From the NCBI GenBank assembly GCA_022496805.1, contig CM040087.1, forward strand, positions 13,528,001 through 13,592,000: a stretch of DNA of 64,000 nt. The letters are read 5' to 3'. The notes under the pieces are model-generated. The model was given only the letters and a program-made list of their open reading frames with translations. It did no database searches and was not told the DNA's origin. Below, piece by piece: positions 26,075-39,420 of this stretch. Numbering within the stretch: the first letter of the stretch is position 1; every line of letters begins with the position of its first letter. Source of the DNA: Pohlia nutans (Eukaryota > Streptophyta > Bryopsida > Bryales > Mniaceae). The position numbers and the translations under genes were made by a program.

Positions 26075-26212
26075 GATAGATAGATAGATAGAAACTCCGG
26101 TCCCTTTTAGGGGCCGGCGTGAATGAAGTGTCCGTTCGTAATACCAATGATCCGATGCCCACCGGACAAGGGGAAATTGGGACAATACTACTCTTCCCTT
26201 TCGGGGATGGAC
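26075..26212 (-). mobile_element. Retroposon-like insertion (SINE or LINE 3' end)
   Basis: A GC-rich 138-bp segment in AT-rich surroundings is flanked by the 12-bp direct repeat TTGTTTTGCCAA (26063-26074 and 26213-26224). On the minus strand it ends in (CTAT)n, as expected for a non-LTR retroposon with a simple-repeat tail. The sequence gttcgtaatacc is loosely B-box-like. I cannot tell a SINE from a truncated LINE tail. Confidence 0.7.
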
Positions 26213-26639
26213 TTGTTTTGCCAACATATAATAGGAACTAATAATTATTTAGCAAAGGGGCGTTGAAGTTGCTTCCAGGGTACAATAGTATGAAACAAAG
26301 TGTTTTTAAATCCCATGCTAATTTACATTTGAATCCCAACATGTTACAAATGTGAAATTGTTGTTACATTTAAATTTGTTGTGATGGGTTGAAATGTAAT
26401 CTCCGGGAAGTCACTTAATGTAACTTTTGGGTATATATGAGTGAACAAAGGGTATTTAATGCGGGGCTATGAAATAATCGAAATACTCTACTATTTAATA
26501 GTATATTTAGGTTGTATTCAAGATATATTCTAAGAATATTTATGAGATATTCCCAAATTGGTTTTAAAACACCATATATTACTTGTAAAAAATTGAATTT
26601 TATCTCAAATGAATAAAAGACACCTTACATTTGCTCTCT

Positions 26640-26990
26640 CATAGTTATCTAAATTCTTAATAGTGACTTCCCCATGAATGTAATACTTTAAATGTTGTGA
26701 TTTTTGGAGATTTTTTGATTGCTTAATTCTACGAAATGACTTTTTAAGAGCACCTTGGAACAAATTTGAATTAAGATTTTAGAATTTTTGGATGAATCAA
26801 TGCAACATGAAATGAGGCATAAAAATTTCAAAAATCATCCCATTCTAATCATATCACTCATGTATGAAGTTAACTTCCCATAAAATCTATAGTAAGAAAT
26901 CCACGTTACAAAAAGTGCATGACGGATGAGAAAAATTGAATGAAATATGTACATCGTTCAAAAAATGAACACCTGGGCATTTAGGGGTGA
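26640..26990. repeat. Family H copy (inverted relative to 14340-14820)
   Basis: It contains 'atgaggcataaaaatttc' and 'gaagttaacttcccataaaa', which match 14340-14430 in reverse complement, and ends gcatttaggggtgaatgtt. Boundaries approximate. Confidence 0.5.
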
Positions 26991-28291
26991 ATGTTAAATA
27001 CAATCAAAACAAACAAACTACCTTCTTTAATGTATATATAATTAATTCGCCGTACCACTTGTTAGGTAATTTTAAATTATAAATAATAATTTAAGACAGA
27101 AGTCAACTGGTCCATTATGCCAACTTTGTATTATTTTTAAATAATAGTTCTAAACCTTAGAGTATATTTTGTACTGTAGTACCTTTCCGTTTTGAAAAAT
27201 ATAAAATATGCCTTAATTTTTAAAACTTCATTTTTAGAAATAAAACAAATTTGGACCAGTTGTTGAAAATACGGATAAAAATAAAATTTCAAACAATTTT
27301 CTAAAATTATTCTGGACATCTTTGTTCTCGAAACCTTCATTGAACTTCTTTTATTTGTGTATTTATGTCACACTTTTTCATTGAGCAAATATATATGAGT
27401 ACTCTTCTTAATTTTCAACAACCACTAAAAATTAATTTTGGAAAAATTAAATAATGGATAATGGTACAAATATCCATAACTTTCACACCGTTGGTCCAAA
27501 AGCCATGAAATGGCTTCAATACATTCCTTTCATCAAGAGCTTTTTGACAATACAAAGAATGTGATCGGTGAATGTATGGTTCAGGAGATCTCAACATAAC
27601 ATAAAAAAACAAACAAACTACCTTCCTTGATGTATTGAAATACACCAAAATCCGCTACCGGTACTATGAGCAACTTCCTAAATACTCCGTAGTATCTTAC
27701 AATAAATGTAGTTCAATATCATCAGGCATTATTGACTGGTACTCCATAAAATGGGAAAAATAAACATTTTCATAAAAATCACTGCATATTAGGGCAAGCA
27801 TGAAGCTTCATATGCATCTCCTGTGGTAAGGGCCTAAGTACAAGGGCCACCTCAATGTACGCTTGGAATAACCACATGGATGGTTGTGTGTACTTGGTCA
27901 CGTACTTGTGGTTTTGGAGACTATAATAGTTGGTAAAGTAAATGACCCGATGTTGCCACTTGTGAAATATAGAGAAAATATTGATCACACAAACATTTCA
28001 TTACCACCATAATTTGAACTATACTAACTTTAATTGAATATTAGAACTGTTGTAACATATCCCATGTTTCATCAAGTCCTTTATGAAATAATTAATAATA
28101 TTTGTAATTTGATTTGATACCCTACATCATCGTTAGTTTAACATAAATCAATGAATCATTGCCAAAAAAAACGTGCAAAAAAATGCCATGTATAATATTG
28201 TGATTGGATTACAATGACTTAGACATCTCAAAATCTAACAGGTAAATTAAATTACAAATAACTACCTACCAAGGCAATTTTTTGTTTTGAC

Positions 28292-28415
28292 CCTTCAACC
28301 AAGGCCTAACCCATACATCCAAATTCAATATGAAGGTTGTGGGTTGATCCTTCTACCGAGGCTTGACCCATACATCCAAATTCAAAATGAAGGTTGTGGC
28401 TTGATCCTTCTACCA
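28292..28415. repeat. 57-bp tandem repeat, about 2.2 copies
   Basis: ccttc.acc starts at 28292, 28349 and 28406. The shared core is catacatccaaattcaa.at followed by gaaggttgtgg. The unit length is a multiple of three, so an open frame persists across it, but no protein domain is visible. Confidence 0.8.
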
Positions 28416-28433
28416 AGACCCATCGATCATGCC

Positions 28434-28442
28434 TATATAAAG
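28434..28442 (+). promoter_or_regulatory. TATA box of the RINGv gene (predicted)
   Basis: TATATAAAG about 390 bp upstream of the ATG at 28833. This would place transcription start near 28465-28475 and give a 5' leader of about 360 bases. Confidence 0.5.
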
Positions 28443-28832
28443 GAATCACTTCATGCCCAAATTAAAGACAAATCATTTGTCTACGGATTCATTATAGCAT
28501 TGGTTAGCACCAACTTCTATAGTAGACTTGGGGAATTCAAACCTTTTCTTCTCAACATAGCTTGAACATAGTTTGCTTTTTAGATAAAATAAAATTAAAA
28601 AACAAGCCGATTCTAGATAGTTACTTTCCAGTGCTTTTTCTTCAATTGGTTCTAATTAGTATTGAAACAAGGCTAATTCTAGAAGTAGAAAATTGTACTA
28701 ATGCTAGAGAAACTATAAGATTAGTTGCTTTTGATTTTGCTTGCATCAATTGGTATCAATTTACTAACAACGTTATTAAGTTGCTAAAATTGAATAGTAT
28801 ATTTCTCAGATTCTTGTTTGCTTGATTCAACG

Positions 28833-30644
28833 ATGGAATCGGAGTCGGACCGTGAAATGTCAAATGAACAAACAATGGAGCAAAGTGCTATCACAAGGGA
28901 AGCAAACAATGATCTTGAATCATTGAATATAGATGGAACCTTGAAGAATTCCATAAGCGATCATGTTGAAAAAGACAAAAACGAAGAACTTGGGACAAAC
29001 TCCATCTACAACCCTCCACTTTTACAAAATACGAATTGCCGGTAATTCCAACTTCTTTGTCAATCAATCATCAATTGTCAACTATGTGGATGTTTTTTTG
29101 TTCTAAATATTGATAAAGTTTTGGAAACTTTGAAAATTAATGAAATTGAATTGGCATATAATGTTCTTTTCACGCCTTGTACTGTAGTATCCAATCACCT
29201 TGTAATAGAATTGATGCATTGTGTGCATGAACTCTTTGCAACAGAATTTGTTTCGCTGTGGAGGAAGAATCTAAAGCAGATCCAATAATTCAACTAGGTT
29301 GTCAATGCAAAGATGACATCAGCTTTGGCCACGAGTCATGCCTTAAGAAGTGGTTCACTAAACGATTATTGAAGAGTGGAGTTTTAGACTGTGAGTTATG
29401 CAGGTAACAAACTTCATTGTTCTACAATATTTTTTTGATAACCAAAAACATTGATTAAACCTTAAAATCATCATCCTTTACATTATAGAGAAACTGCAAA
29501 TAAAATAATTCAACAATCCAACCTTCGTTGTTTAATCGAGTTGAAGTTCGAAAAAATGCATTGGGATTCTTCTAATCTCCTAACGAATGCTTGGGATTTG
29601 GAGGTGCAACTATGGGCCTCTAAAGAATGATATGATGTGGTTAAGTTTTTTGATGCCAATGATCTCAATTGGAATGCATCTTATGTCATGGATTTAAATG
29701 CATGTATAATTTTACAAAACTTACATAAACGTGTCATTCTTTTACTATATGGAATTCATTAGCAAGTTAGTACAACTTTTGTAACTTGTTGTAGAAGTCC
29801 ATTGGGAGCGCACTTGGAAGCAATTGTTAGAAACGACGTCTTGGAAGAAACAGCCTTTCAAATGCTAGATGTTAATCCAAGATTGCTACTCTTACTTCAA
29901 GTTCCACCCGATGAATTAGATCGTTTGCAAATCCCACACGACATTCCTAATTTCTACAATCTTCCACCGGATACACGACGCGCTTTAGAAGCTTCTTTAG
30001 AAAGACAAGAACAACTGCATCGACGTAACGAGAGTCGACGTCGTGCAGATTTCATGACGGCCCTAAATCTTGCTACTCATGGTAAAGGCCCACTAAGGAC
30101 AGACCAACTCCAGACACGGATCCTTCGAGCTTCTCAACTTCGTAATGTGTTCATCTTTGGCAGATCAACACATCGTAATACACACGATCACAACAATGAA
30201 GATCAACATACAAATAATGACAATAGTGTAGATCAAGATGTAGATGATGACAACAATGAAGACCAAAATACAAATGATAACAACAGTGAACACCAAGATA
30301 GAAATAATGACATCAACGAAGACCAAGATACACATGATGGCAACATGAGTTTAGAAGCAAATCCGGAGCAACATATTCTACGAGTGGATGTAGAAGGACC
30401 ATCAACAAGTCAACAGGTAGAGGAACTTCTCAATGAGCTGTCACTACATATCGACATGTTTGCAGATGTAGCTGAATATATTAGAGAAGGCATGGTGTTT
30501 CTGCCGCGTTCTATGTTTTTCCAACTAAACCCATGGCTCAATAATGCACCTGCTCTAAGACCTTTGATTCAAAATACAACCCTAGCTCCTCGACAATATA
30601 CCTATGGAAGGTTTCAGGTTTTTTTGTTGCATAATATTGTTTAA
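28833..30644 (+). CDS. RINGv (RING-CH) zinc-finger protein
   Basis: Exon 1 is 28833-29041 (acidic N-terminus MESESDREMSNEQ), exon 2 is 29245-29403, exon 3 starts at 29489, and the last exon is 29795-30644. The exon 1/2 junction makes NCRICF. With GCQC, FGHESC, KKWF and CELC it gives the C4HC3 pattern of RING-CH (MARCH-type) fingers, which act as E3 ubiquitin ligases. No membrane segment is visible, unlike many MARCH proteins. The last exon encodes PPDELDRLQIPHDIPNFYN and a five-unit Asn/Asp-rich repeat (30192-30341). The exon 3 to last-exon junction is not settled: the last exon needs a phase-2 donor, and only weak ones exist (after ATCGA or TTGAA, near 29545). Translation past a GAG/GTGCAA site runs into TGA near 29629. 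A further exon, or decay of the gene, is possible. Confidence 0.6.
30192..30341 (+). repeat. Coding 30-bp repeat, five Asn/Asp-rich decapeptides
   Basis: The units read NNEDQHTNND, NSVDQDVDDD, NNEDQNTNDN, NSEHQDRNND and INEDQDTHDG, in frame in the last exon of the RINGv gene. The tract is low-complexity, strongly hydrophilic and probably disordered. Confidence 0.85.
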
Positions 30645-30924
30645 CATAGAAAGGCCCACTTACATCTTAGTATCGTTCGACACCAAATTGACAAATACTT
30701 GGAACACTTATTTTGTTAAAAATGCACGTGCTGCAATTTTGTACTTTATAAGAAAGTATAGTTATATTTACTTGTTTTGAGCAAAAATTGAATGTACTTG
30801 AATTTTACAAACATTCAATCAATACTTTTAATATATGCATGTCCATAAGGAAATTGAAAATTATTGAATTTCATGTTCATTTGCATGCACTCCAATTTAT
30901 ACATTCTTAACAACTTTCTAAGGG

Positions 30925-31165
30925 TGGTGGGAACATGCCCACCCCTCTTTGCTACCAATTAAAGCTCAAGATTTGTCTAATCGATCTCTATGGGGGTGGG
31001 AATATGCCCACTCGTCTTTGCTACCAAAGCTTTTTCCCTAAAAGAATTATAGAGGAAAGGGGATGTTCTCAAACCCCCCCCCCCCCGCCCCCCCTTTGCT
31101 ACTAAAACTCTTTGTTTAAAAATTTCTAAGAGGATAGGAACATGCCCACCCTCCTTTGCACATTC
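30925..31165. repeat. Three direct copies around a poly-C tract
   Basis: The block gggaacatgcccacccctc/tttgctacc recurs at about 30929, 30998 and 31136. A related degenerate block between them contains a run of 14 or more C broken by one G (31073-31095). Confidence 0.7.
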
Positions 31166-31462
31166 ATTTGCGTTCATTTTCATTTGATTGGAGTTTGACA
31201 TCGTGACGTTTAACAAATTGAGGTAAACATTATTTTTAAAAATTTGTTTATTTTTCAAAAACGTCTCATTGATATGTTGTTTTCACCTCAAATCATTTGA
31301 TCTCACTTTTAATTGCAAGTAGTTATGTACAATTGCATTTTGAACATCGAATTTGGATCGAACATATAAACATCAACTGCTAAATTTAGCATATTTAATC
31401 TTAGGAACTAAAATTTGTCATAAATTTTTCTAAGTCAAAAGACAAACTCCACGCTAGAGGCC

Positions 31463-31815
31463 CTAGAGGTTAGGGGCACCAAATTTTCATGTTAGATGCA
31501 AGGAATTTATCTTTAAAGCTTTTAAATATAATATACTATACTGTACAAATTTGATATAAATTTCCAGAATTCGAAATACAAACACCTCATGAGGCCTCAA
31601 GAGGTTAGGGGCATTGAAATTTCATGTTGGATTTTAAAATTTATAGTAAAAAGCAGCTAAATTTAGCATATTTTGCCATATGCTCAAATTTGGTATAGAT
31701 TTCCGCAAGTCAAAAAATGAATAGCACATTTGTGTGTCTAGAGGTTAGGGGCATCTAAAATTTCACGTTGAGCTCAAAGATTTATAGTTAAAAATGTTAA
31801 ATTTAGTATATTTTG
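31463..31815. repeat. 135-140-bp tandem repeat, about 2.7 copies
   Basis: gaggttaggggca occurs at 31466, 31601 and 31741. Each is followed by a similar 'aaatttcatgtt.g' and 'taaatttagcatattttg' stretch. The copies have diverged. Confidence 0.8.
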
Positions 31816-31827
31816 CAATGCACATAT

Positions 31828-33063
31828 TAACACCCAATTCGCTGATTTTGCACTTGGCCATATAATCATGCACTTGGCCCCCAAGCGCATTAAAAAAATT
31901 GTTTGAAAAAATCTCTTAAAAACAGGGATTTTTATCTTTCTACAATCCCTTACGCTGTAAAGAAACAATTATTTAATTTATTTCTCATCCTTATCCTTAT
32001 CTTTATCTTTTATTTTATCTTTATCTTTATCTTTTCTTTTCTTTTATCTTGTTTTTTTTTCTTCTCTTCTTTCTTGTCTTTCTCTTGTTTTCCTTCTTCT
32101 TTTTCTTCTAGTCTTGCACTTGTCTTCCTTTTTTTCTTCACCTTGCCATTTTTGGAGTTTAAACGATATTTTTTAAAAAATAAAATAAAAATCGGGGAGA
32201 AATCTAAATCCAATACAAGCCCGGAAGAAAAATAAAAAAACGAAAAATAAAAAATAAGAAATTAAAAAAAATTAAAAATTAAAAATCCGGTTTTTCGGGC
32301 AGAGAGGGTCTGCGCGCGCGGACCCTACTCTTTTTTTGATCCACTCTCCTCCCCTCCTCTCCTTTCCTTTTTTTTCCCCTCTCCCCTTTATAAACCCTCC
32401 CTCATTCTCCCTCCCTCACTCTTCTTTCCTCCTCTCTCTTCTTCCTTTATATTGAGGAGAGGGGAGAAGGAAGAGAGGGAGAAGAACAAGAGAGGAAAAG
32501 GGGAGGAAGGAGAGTGTGAGGAAGGGAGAAGAACAAGAGAGGAAAAGGGGAGGAAGGAGAGTGTGAGGAAGGGAGATGAGGGAGGGTTTATATAGGGGAG
32601 AGGGGGGAGTGAGGGAGGGAGGGTCAAAAGAAGAGTAGGGTCCGTGCGCGCGGACCCTCCCTACCCGAAAAAACCGGAATTTTTAATTTTTTTTTTTTTT
32701 CGTTCTTTTTTTTCTTCCGGGCCTGTATTGGATCCAGCCTGCTCCTTGATTTTTATTTTTATTTTTTTAAATTATCATTTAAACTCCAAAAATGGCAAGG
32801 TGAAGAAAAAAAGAAAGACAAATGGAAGACTAGAGAAAAAGAAGAAGGAAGACAAGAAAGAAGACAAGGAAAAAAAAACAAGATAAAAGATAAAGATAAG
32901 GATAAAAAATAAAGTAAATAATTGTTTCTTCACAATGATGAGACTGTAGAAAGACAAAAATCCCTGTTTTTTACAGATTTTTTCAAACAAATTTTTTTAA
33001 AGCCAAGTTTGCTCATGAAATGAGTGCACTTGGCCAAGTGCAAAATTAGGGAATTGGGTGTTA
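31828..33063. mobile_element. Giant foldback element, 1236 bp
   Basis: The ends TAACACCCAATTC and GAATTGGGTGTTA are inverted repeats. ACATAT lies directly outside the left end and one base outside the right end. The two arms match throughout: gcacttggcca, aaaaacagggatttttatct/tctacag, ttgccatttttggagttta, ccggaagaaaaa, and ggtc.g.gcgcgcggaccct all recur as complements on the other side. Each arm is about 600 bp and meets its partner near 32450. The centre holds purine/pyrimidine-strand-biased sequence and a 47-bp tandem repeat (32481-32575). No coding capacity. Confidence 0.85.
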
Positions 33064-33589
33064 TACATATGAATTTGCTGCAAGATTTCTGCGACTTGAA
33101 AGCAATAGGGAACATTACTATTTTTAGGGATTATTGGCCTTGATATTCAATCTTCCGTTTTTTTAATCATGAAAGTGATTTGGAAAATGTAGTTTTTTTA
33201 TTTTGAAAAGTCCAAATTTGACTTAGATTTGTTCAATGCAAACTTCAAGCCCAAATTTGAGCCTCTACAACTTCAAAGCCCCTTATACTTAATGTTCAAT
33301 GCTATGAATTCAAAGCATTATCTGCTATATTTTATATTGTAACTTCCCAAAAACTTCTGTTCAATGCGGATTATTCAGTAAGTTTCAGTCTTGAACATAA
33401 ATTATAGGCCAATATTGTACATATCTCAATATTTTAGTTTCACTCTTAATGGTGTGACTTGTACATGGAGTGACTATTGGTACAGAGCCTAAGACGCTTG
33501 CATTTGCATGGGCCTTGTCAGAGCATTGTATGACTTTTGGAATTGACGGATTATACCATGACCTCGAGGGAGTGAAACATCGTCGTTTG

Positions 33590-33731
33590 GGATTTATTGT
33601 AATTGGTGGAGAATTTAATGGGCTTTCAAAGGTGACTTGGATGAAAATCATCTGAGGTTGTATGAGAAAGTTACAAGGCTTCAAATCTGTTTGTGATCCA
33701 ATTTCTAAATGCTGGAACGTTTAGGGGTTAA
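33590..33731. mobile_element. Family G MITE, partial copy 2
   Basis: On the complement this matches the first 140 bp of 12121-12451: aatttaatgggctttcaaag, cttggatgaaaatcatc, tgtatgagaaagttacaagg. It ends gaacgtttaggggttaa at the TTAA at 33728-33731. The other half is too diverged to trace. Confidence 0.7.
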
Positions 33732-34103
33732 GGTCGTGCCCAAAAATGCAAGAACATTCTTCCCTCAAAACCTTCCCCTATAAATAAAGCACTCAGAAAA
33801 ATTTCTTTCACAGGAAATTTCCATCAGTGCATTCCACTAGTGTAGAATGGACATATTTTGATCCATTTGTGCATTCAATTGGACTGTATTGCCTTCCCTT
33901 TTCTCAATGGGAGGTTCATGAGCAGATATTCACATACAGAAATCTTTCACATACAGAGTGCTTGATGTGCTACCAAATGATGTGCTGTACAATACAGTAT
34001 CAATCTTTGGCAATCTAAAACCCGCACATGATTTTAGGGATTCGGTAGTAAGCCCTGAATGCATCACTGCGAATTGACCAGGATGAATTGGCTTGAGAGC
34101 AGT

Positions 34104-34474
34104 TACCGTACCTTAGGGGCAGCTTCGGCAAAAAATAATTCCAAATGAAAATGTCGAATTAAAAAATAAATTATGTTGCCTATTTGCCGGAAAATCATGA
34201 AATTGAATTAGATGAATGATGAAATATCTTGAAATTGAATACATGAACTAAAAATAAATTAAATTAAAAAAGTGAAGAGTGATCACATGAAGTCCACTAA
34301 AATAACAAACATCCAATGAAACTTCATCAATTGTGGATGAAAGTCGAATTTAAATTTATTTATTTCCTGAGAAGTTGAATTTAAAAAATTACTTTTTTTA
34401 TTGCCGGACATCAAAATTTGAAATTAATTAATTATTCGACGGAGGAGTGATGAAGCTGCCCCTAAGGTACGGTA
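34104..34474. mobile_element. MITE, family D copy 3, perfect TIR
   Basis: taccgtaccttaggggcagc plus ttc at 34104-34126 and the exact complement at 34452-34474 form a 23-bp perfect TIR. The subterminal cttcggca and aataatt link it to the elements at 2508 and 19153. Confidence 0.85.
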
Positions 34475-34497
34475 TATTAGCAGTCATGGCCCATTCA

Positions 34498-34750
34498 CAT
34501 ACACCAATGCTGCCGCAAGCATCAGGTAACTTTGAATGAATCTGTTGTCAACCAAGAAATATAAAATACCCAATTAAAAATTACTCTAACACATGACAAA
34601 CCCAAAAAGGAGCATGGTTATACTTGCGGCACTACAACGCAGTTGCACAGTGCATCAACAATAGTTACTGCAATAAAATAAAAAGACAAAACTTTTAGTA
34701 TTTTAGTATTTCTTGTTTTTCCCTTCCTCCATTTCAAGTGCAGCAGATGG
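34498..34750 (+). repeat. Dispersed repeat, copy 1 of a pair
   Basis: It shares 'atacaccaatgctg', 'gaatctgttgtcaaccaaga' and 'agttgcacagtgc' with 41470-41725, same orientation, separated by 7 kb. Non-coding. Confidence 0.7.
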
Positions 34751-35127
34751 CTTGGTGTGAATGGGGCCATCATAAACATAGAAATAAATAATGTAAAGAT
34801 AAAATCTCGCCAGCAGCATGTGTCCAGTTGATGTCTGTTAAAATAAAAATAAAACAGTAAAAAAAATAAGGAAAATAAAAATAAAAATTAACGAACCTAA
34901 CTTGTGCAAATGGGCGTGCAACGAGGCGTGCAATGCGTGCAATGAATGGAACTCAACATCGGCCGTCCGATAAGGCGGGGTGAGCGTATGGGGATGGCGG
35001 GAGTGGACCGCCACGTGTCCACCTGACTGGGGAGGAAAAAGAAAACGATTCCCCGAATTAAAGATGCCCCAGTTTGAACTGCCAGCTAAAAGAAACTGGC
35101 TCCGAAAAGAAAAAGAAACACGGAGCG

Positions 35128-35134
35128 TATATAT
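35128..35134 (+). promoter_or_regulatory. TATA-like box of UGE
   Basis: TATATAT about 180 bp before the UGE start codon, preceded by a GC-rich stretch (34960-35030). Position is plausible for a core promoter but not proven. Confidence 0.4.
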
Positions 35135-35310
35135 GTCGGTGTTGTTTGTGTGGGAGCTGTGTTATTTGTGTGAGAGACGGAAGGGCCGGGAGTAGTTCAA
35201 CAAGATCTGGCAATCGATTTTTTGTTGGAGAATTTTTTTATTTTTTTGTTTACAAGAGTGCTTGCTTTTGTTGAAGAGTTAGAGGAATTTTTTGTTTGTG
35301 GCGAGGAGCG

Positions 35311-37752
<2,442 letters not shown>

Positions 37753-37912
37753 ACACCTTATAGTTGACCTCATGCAAGGAGCCATGATGGTACGAGGGCG
37801 CATTCTTTTTACCGGTAGGACCTTTTTCATATCATCACTTATCATTGGTATTGGCACTCCAGTGCAGAAATACCTCCCTTCTTTGTAGCCTGGTCATTGA
37901 CCCTGAGTTGTA

Positions 37913-38773
37913 GTGTTCTCGGGGCTTGCGCCAGAGTTCCGGGTAGTATATGAGGATTTTGAACCTGATTTAAGAGGCCGAGTTTCAGATTTGACTGATG
38001 AAGCACTTAGGAAGGTTACTGCATTTGACTATGTGACTAGGAGAAATTTTAGGGATGAATTAACGGTGCTAGACAGTCTGCACTTCTTAGCAGAGAAACT
38101 AGGATACTACATTCTATGTACGACATCAAGCATTCCATTCTTTGTACAGAAGAAATTGCGTGGACCTACGGTACGTGCTGCTGTTCTGTGGTTTCCAGAC
38201 TTAATAAAGTACTTAATTGCAGCTCAGTATATGGTTGGTGTAGAAATGTTGCCTGGTTTGGCCTTCTATCTTTGCTTGACCAATCTTGAACAGTTCTTCC
38301 AACCTGTAAGTTTTCTTCTGCATTTGCATTTGGACTTATATGAAGAGCTCACAGGAAATTTGTTATAAAGTTATTAACCTCGACCTCATGGAATTTTGGG
38401 AGCGTGAGCAGTTATGGATATTTGGATAAGTCTTAGAAGTTCGTTTCTAGCTTTACTTGAAAGGCAGACTTGTGGAATAGAGGTGTAGCTGTCCCACCAT
38501 TACCTCTTGAGCCTTCGCGTTGTAACTTACCTTGAAGACTCGGAAATCATGTGATGAAGGATAATTTACGCAAGCGTCAATCGTGTTGGACAGGGCCCAG
38601 TCACACGCCCTAAGGAAACGGCACTGACGGCCGAACTTGCAGTTTTTCCTCATTTCTTTTCTCTGTCCTTTTCTTTATGCAAAACTGCAGTTTGATACTG
38701 CAGTGGCATTCCCGAATATTTGGGGAAAGCCCAGGCTGGAATATCCCCAACTGTTTGCTGGAGATATGAACAG
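37913..38773 (+). pseudogene. Unidentified two-exon gene fragment
   Basis: A coding-looking frame ends at 38305 with QFFQP at a perfect donor (CCT/GTAAGT). A phase-matched second piece at 38691-38773 reads FDTAVAFPNIWGKPRL and on to LFAGDMNR, ending at AG/GTGTAAC. The first piece includes EDFEPDLRGRVSDLTDEALR and a hydrophobic stretch AVLWFPDLIKYLIAAQYMVG. I do not recognise the family. No start codon with good context and no further exons are visible before the transposon-rich sequence at 38985, and the donor region gaacaggtgtaacttaac is locally duplicated. It may be a captured or truncated gene fragment, or 3' sequence of a longer UGE transcript unit. Confidence 0.4.
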
Positions 38774-39014
38774 GTGTAACTTAACGAGGCATGAACAGGT
38801 GTAACTTAACGTGACTTTAACAGATGTAACAGACGACAGGGCCCGGATTTGATTCAGAAAAAAGGAAGAAATGTTTGCTGAGTGTGCTCCTCTTTCACGC
38901 ATCTCCAGAGAATGGAGTCAATGGACACCGTGTGTTTAGAGGAAGGAGCTCGGTCTTCCACTGATTGTGCCTAAGTTAATAATGTATTGTCACTGCGTAG
39001 TAACCTTGCGAGAC

Positions 39015-39420
39015 GCTTTCTAAGGGCCGATTTCCTTGCAAGGGGGGCAGTGGGTGGCCGGTCCTCAAAAGGAGGAAGCTTGATACCGCTAATGACAAAG
39101 TCACTTGGAAGCCTATCGGCCCAGTGGCTGATTTTTCCATTACCTTACAGTAGCTTGGCCTTGGTTCTTGCGGTTGTGGCCAGTCTTGGCCGCTCCCTTT
39201 TGTTTCTCTCTCTTTGCAATTGAATTTTCAATTTGTGTCAAAAAAAAGAAAAGAAAAGGAGGAAGCTCCACCGATATGGGTGGAAACAGGAGGATTCTAG
39301 AGTATAAATTTCCTTTGTACCGAAATGGGTGGAGCATCGGTGGTTCTTGAGACCTCAATTCTTGTCTTCTAGTGCCTTCCACCCACTGCCCCCCTTGCAT
39401 GGAAGTCCGCCCTAAGAAGC
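39015..39420. mobile_element. MITE with about 40-bp TIR, split by a LINE fragment
   Basis: Left gcttt-ctaagggc..gattcc-type end with ttgcaaggggggcagtggg pairs with right cccactgccccccttgcat...cgccctaagaagc over about 42 bp with a few mismatches. Without the inserted LINE piece the element would be about 220 bp. Confidence 0.75.
39081..39253 (+). mobile_element. 5'-truncated LINE insertion, 173 bp
   Basis: It is flanked by a 14-bp direct repeat AAAAGGAGGAAGCT (39067-39080 and 39254-39267) and ends in an A-rich tail. Its end tttgcaattgaa...atttgtgtcaaaaaa resembles that of the full LINE at 11479-11519, so it is probably from a related LINE family. Confidence 0.8.

Larger units (their letters stand above)
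24670..28430. other. Gene-free region upstream of RPL11 to the RINGv promoter
   Basis: Nothing convincingly coding. The part at 24667-24960 is the RPL11 5' region. The rest is AT-rich with a retroposon-like insertion (26075-26212), a family H copy ending near 26990, two copies of 'aaacaaacaaactacctt.cttgatgta' (27008, 27607), and a 57-bp tandem repeat next to the RINGv TATA box. Confidence 0.55.
30650..35100. other. Gene-free repeat-rich region
   Basis: No supported gene. It contains three spaced copies of 'catgcccac.c.tctttgctacc' with a poly-C tract, a 135-140-bp tandem repeat, a 1.24-kb foldback, a partial family G copy, a family D MITE, and one half of a dispersed repeat pair (34498-34750). 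Confidence 0.6.

Noticed and set aside
26075..26212. Possible tRNA gene because of a gttcgtaat B-box-like motif
   Set aside because: No cloverleaf arms or acceptor stem could be drawn. The flanking direct repeats and tail fit a retroposon.
31997..32235. Phe/Ser- and Lys/Glu-rich frames on both strands
   Set aside because: They are products of the purine/pyrimidine-biased arms of the foldback, not genes.
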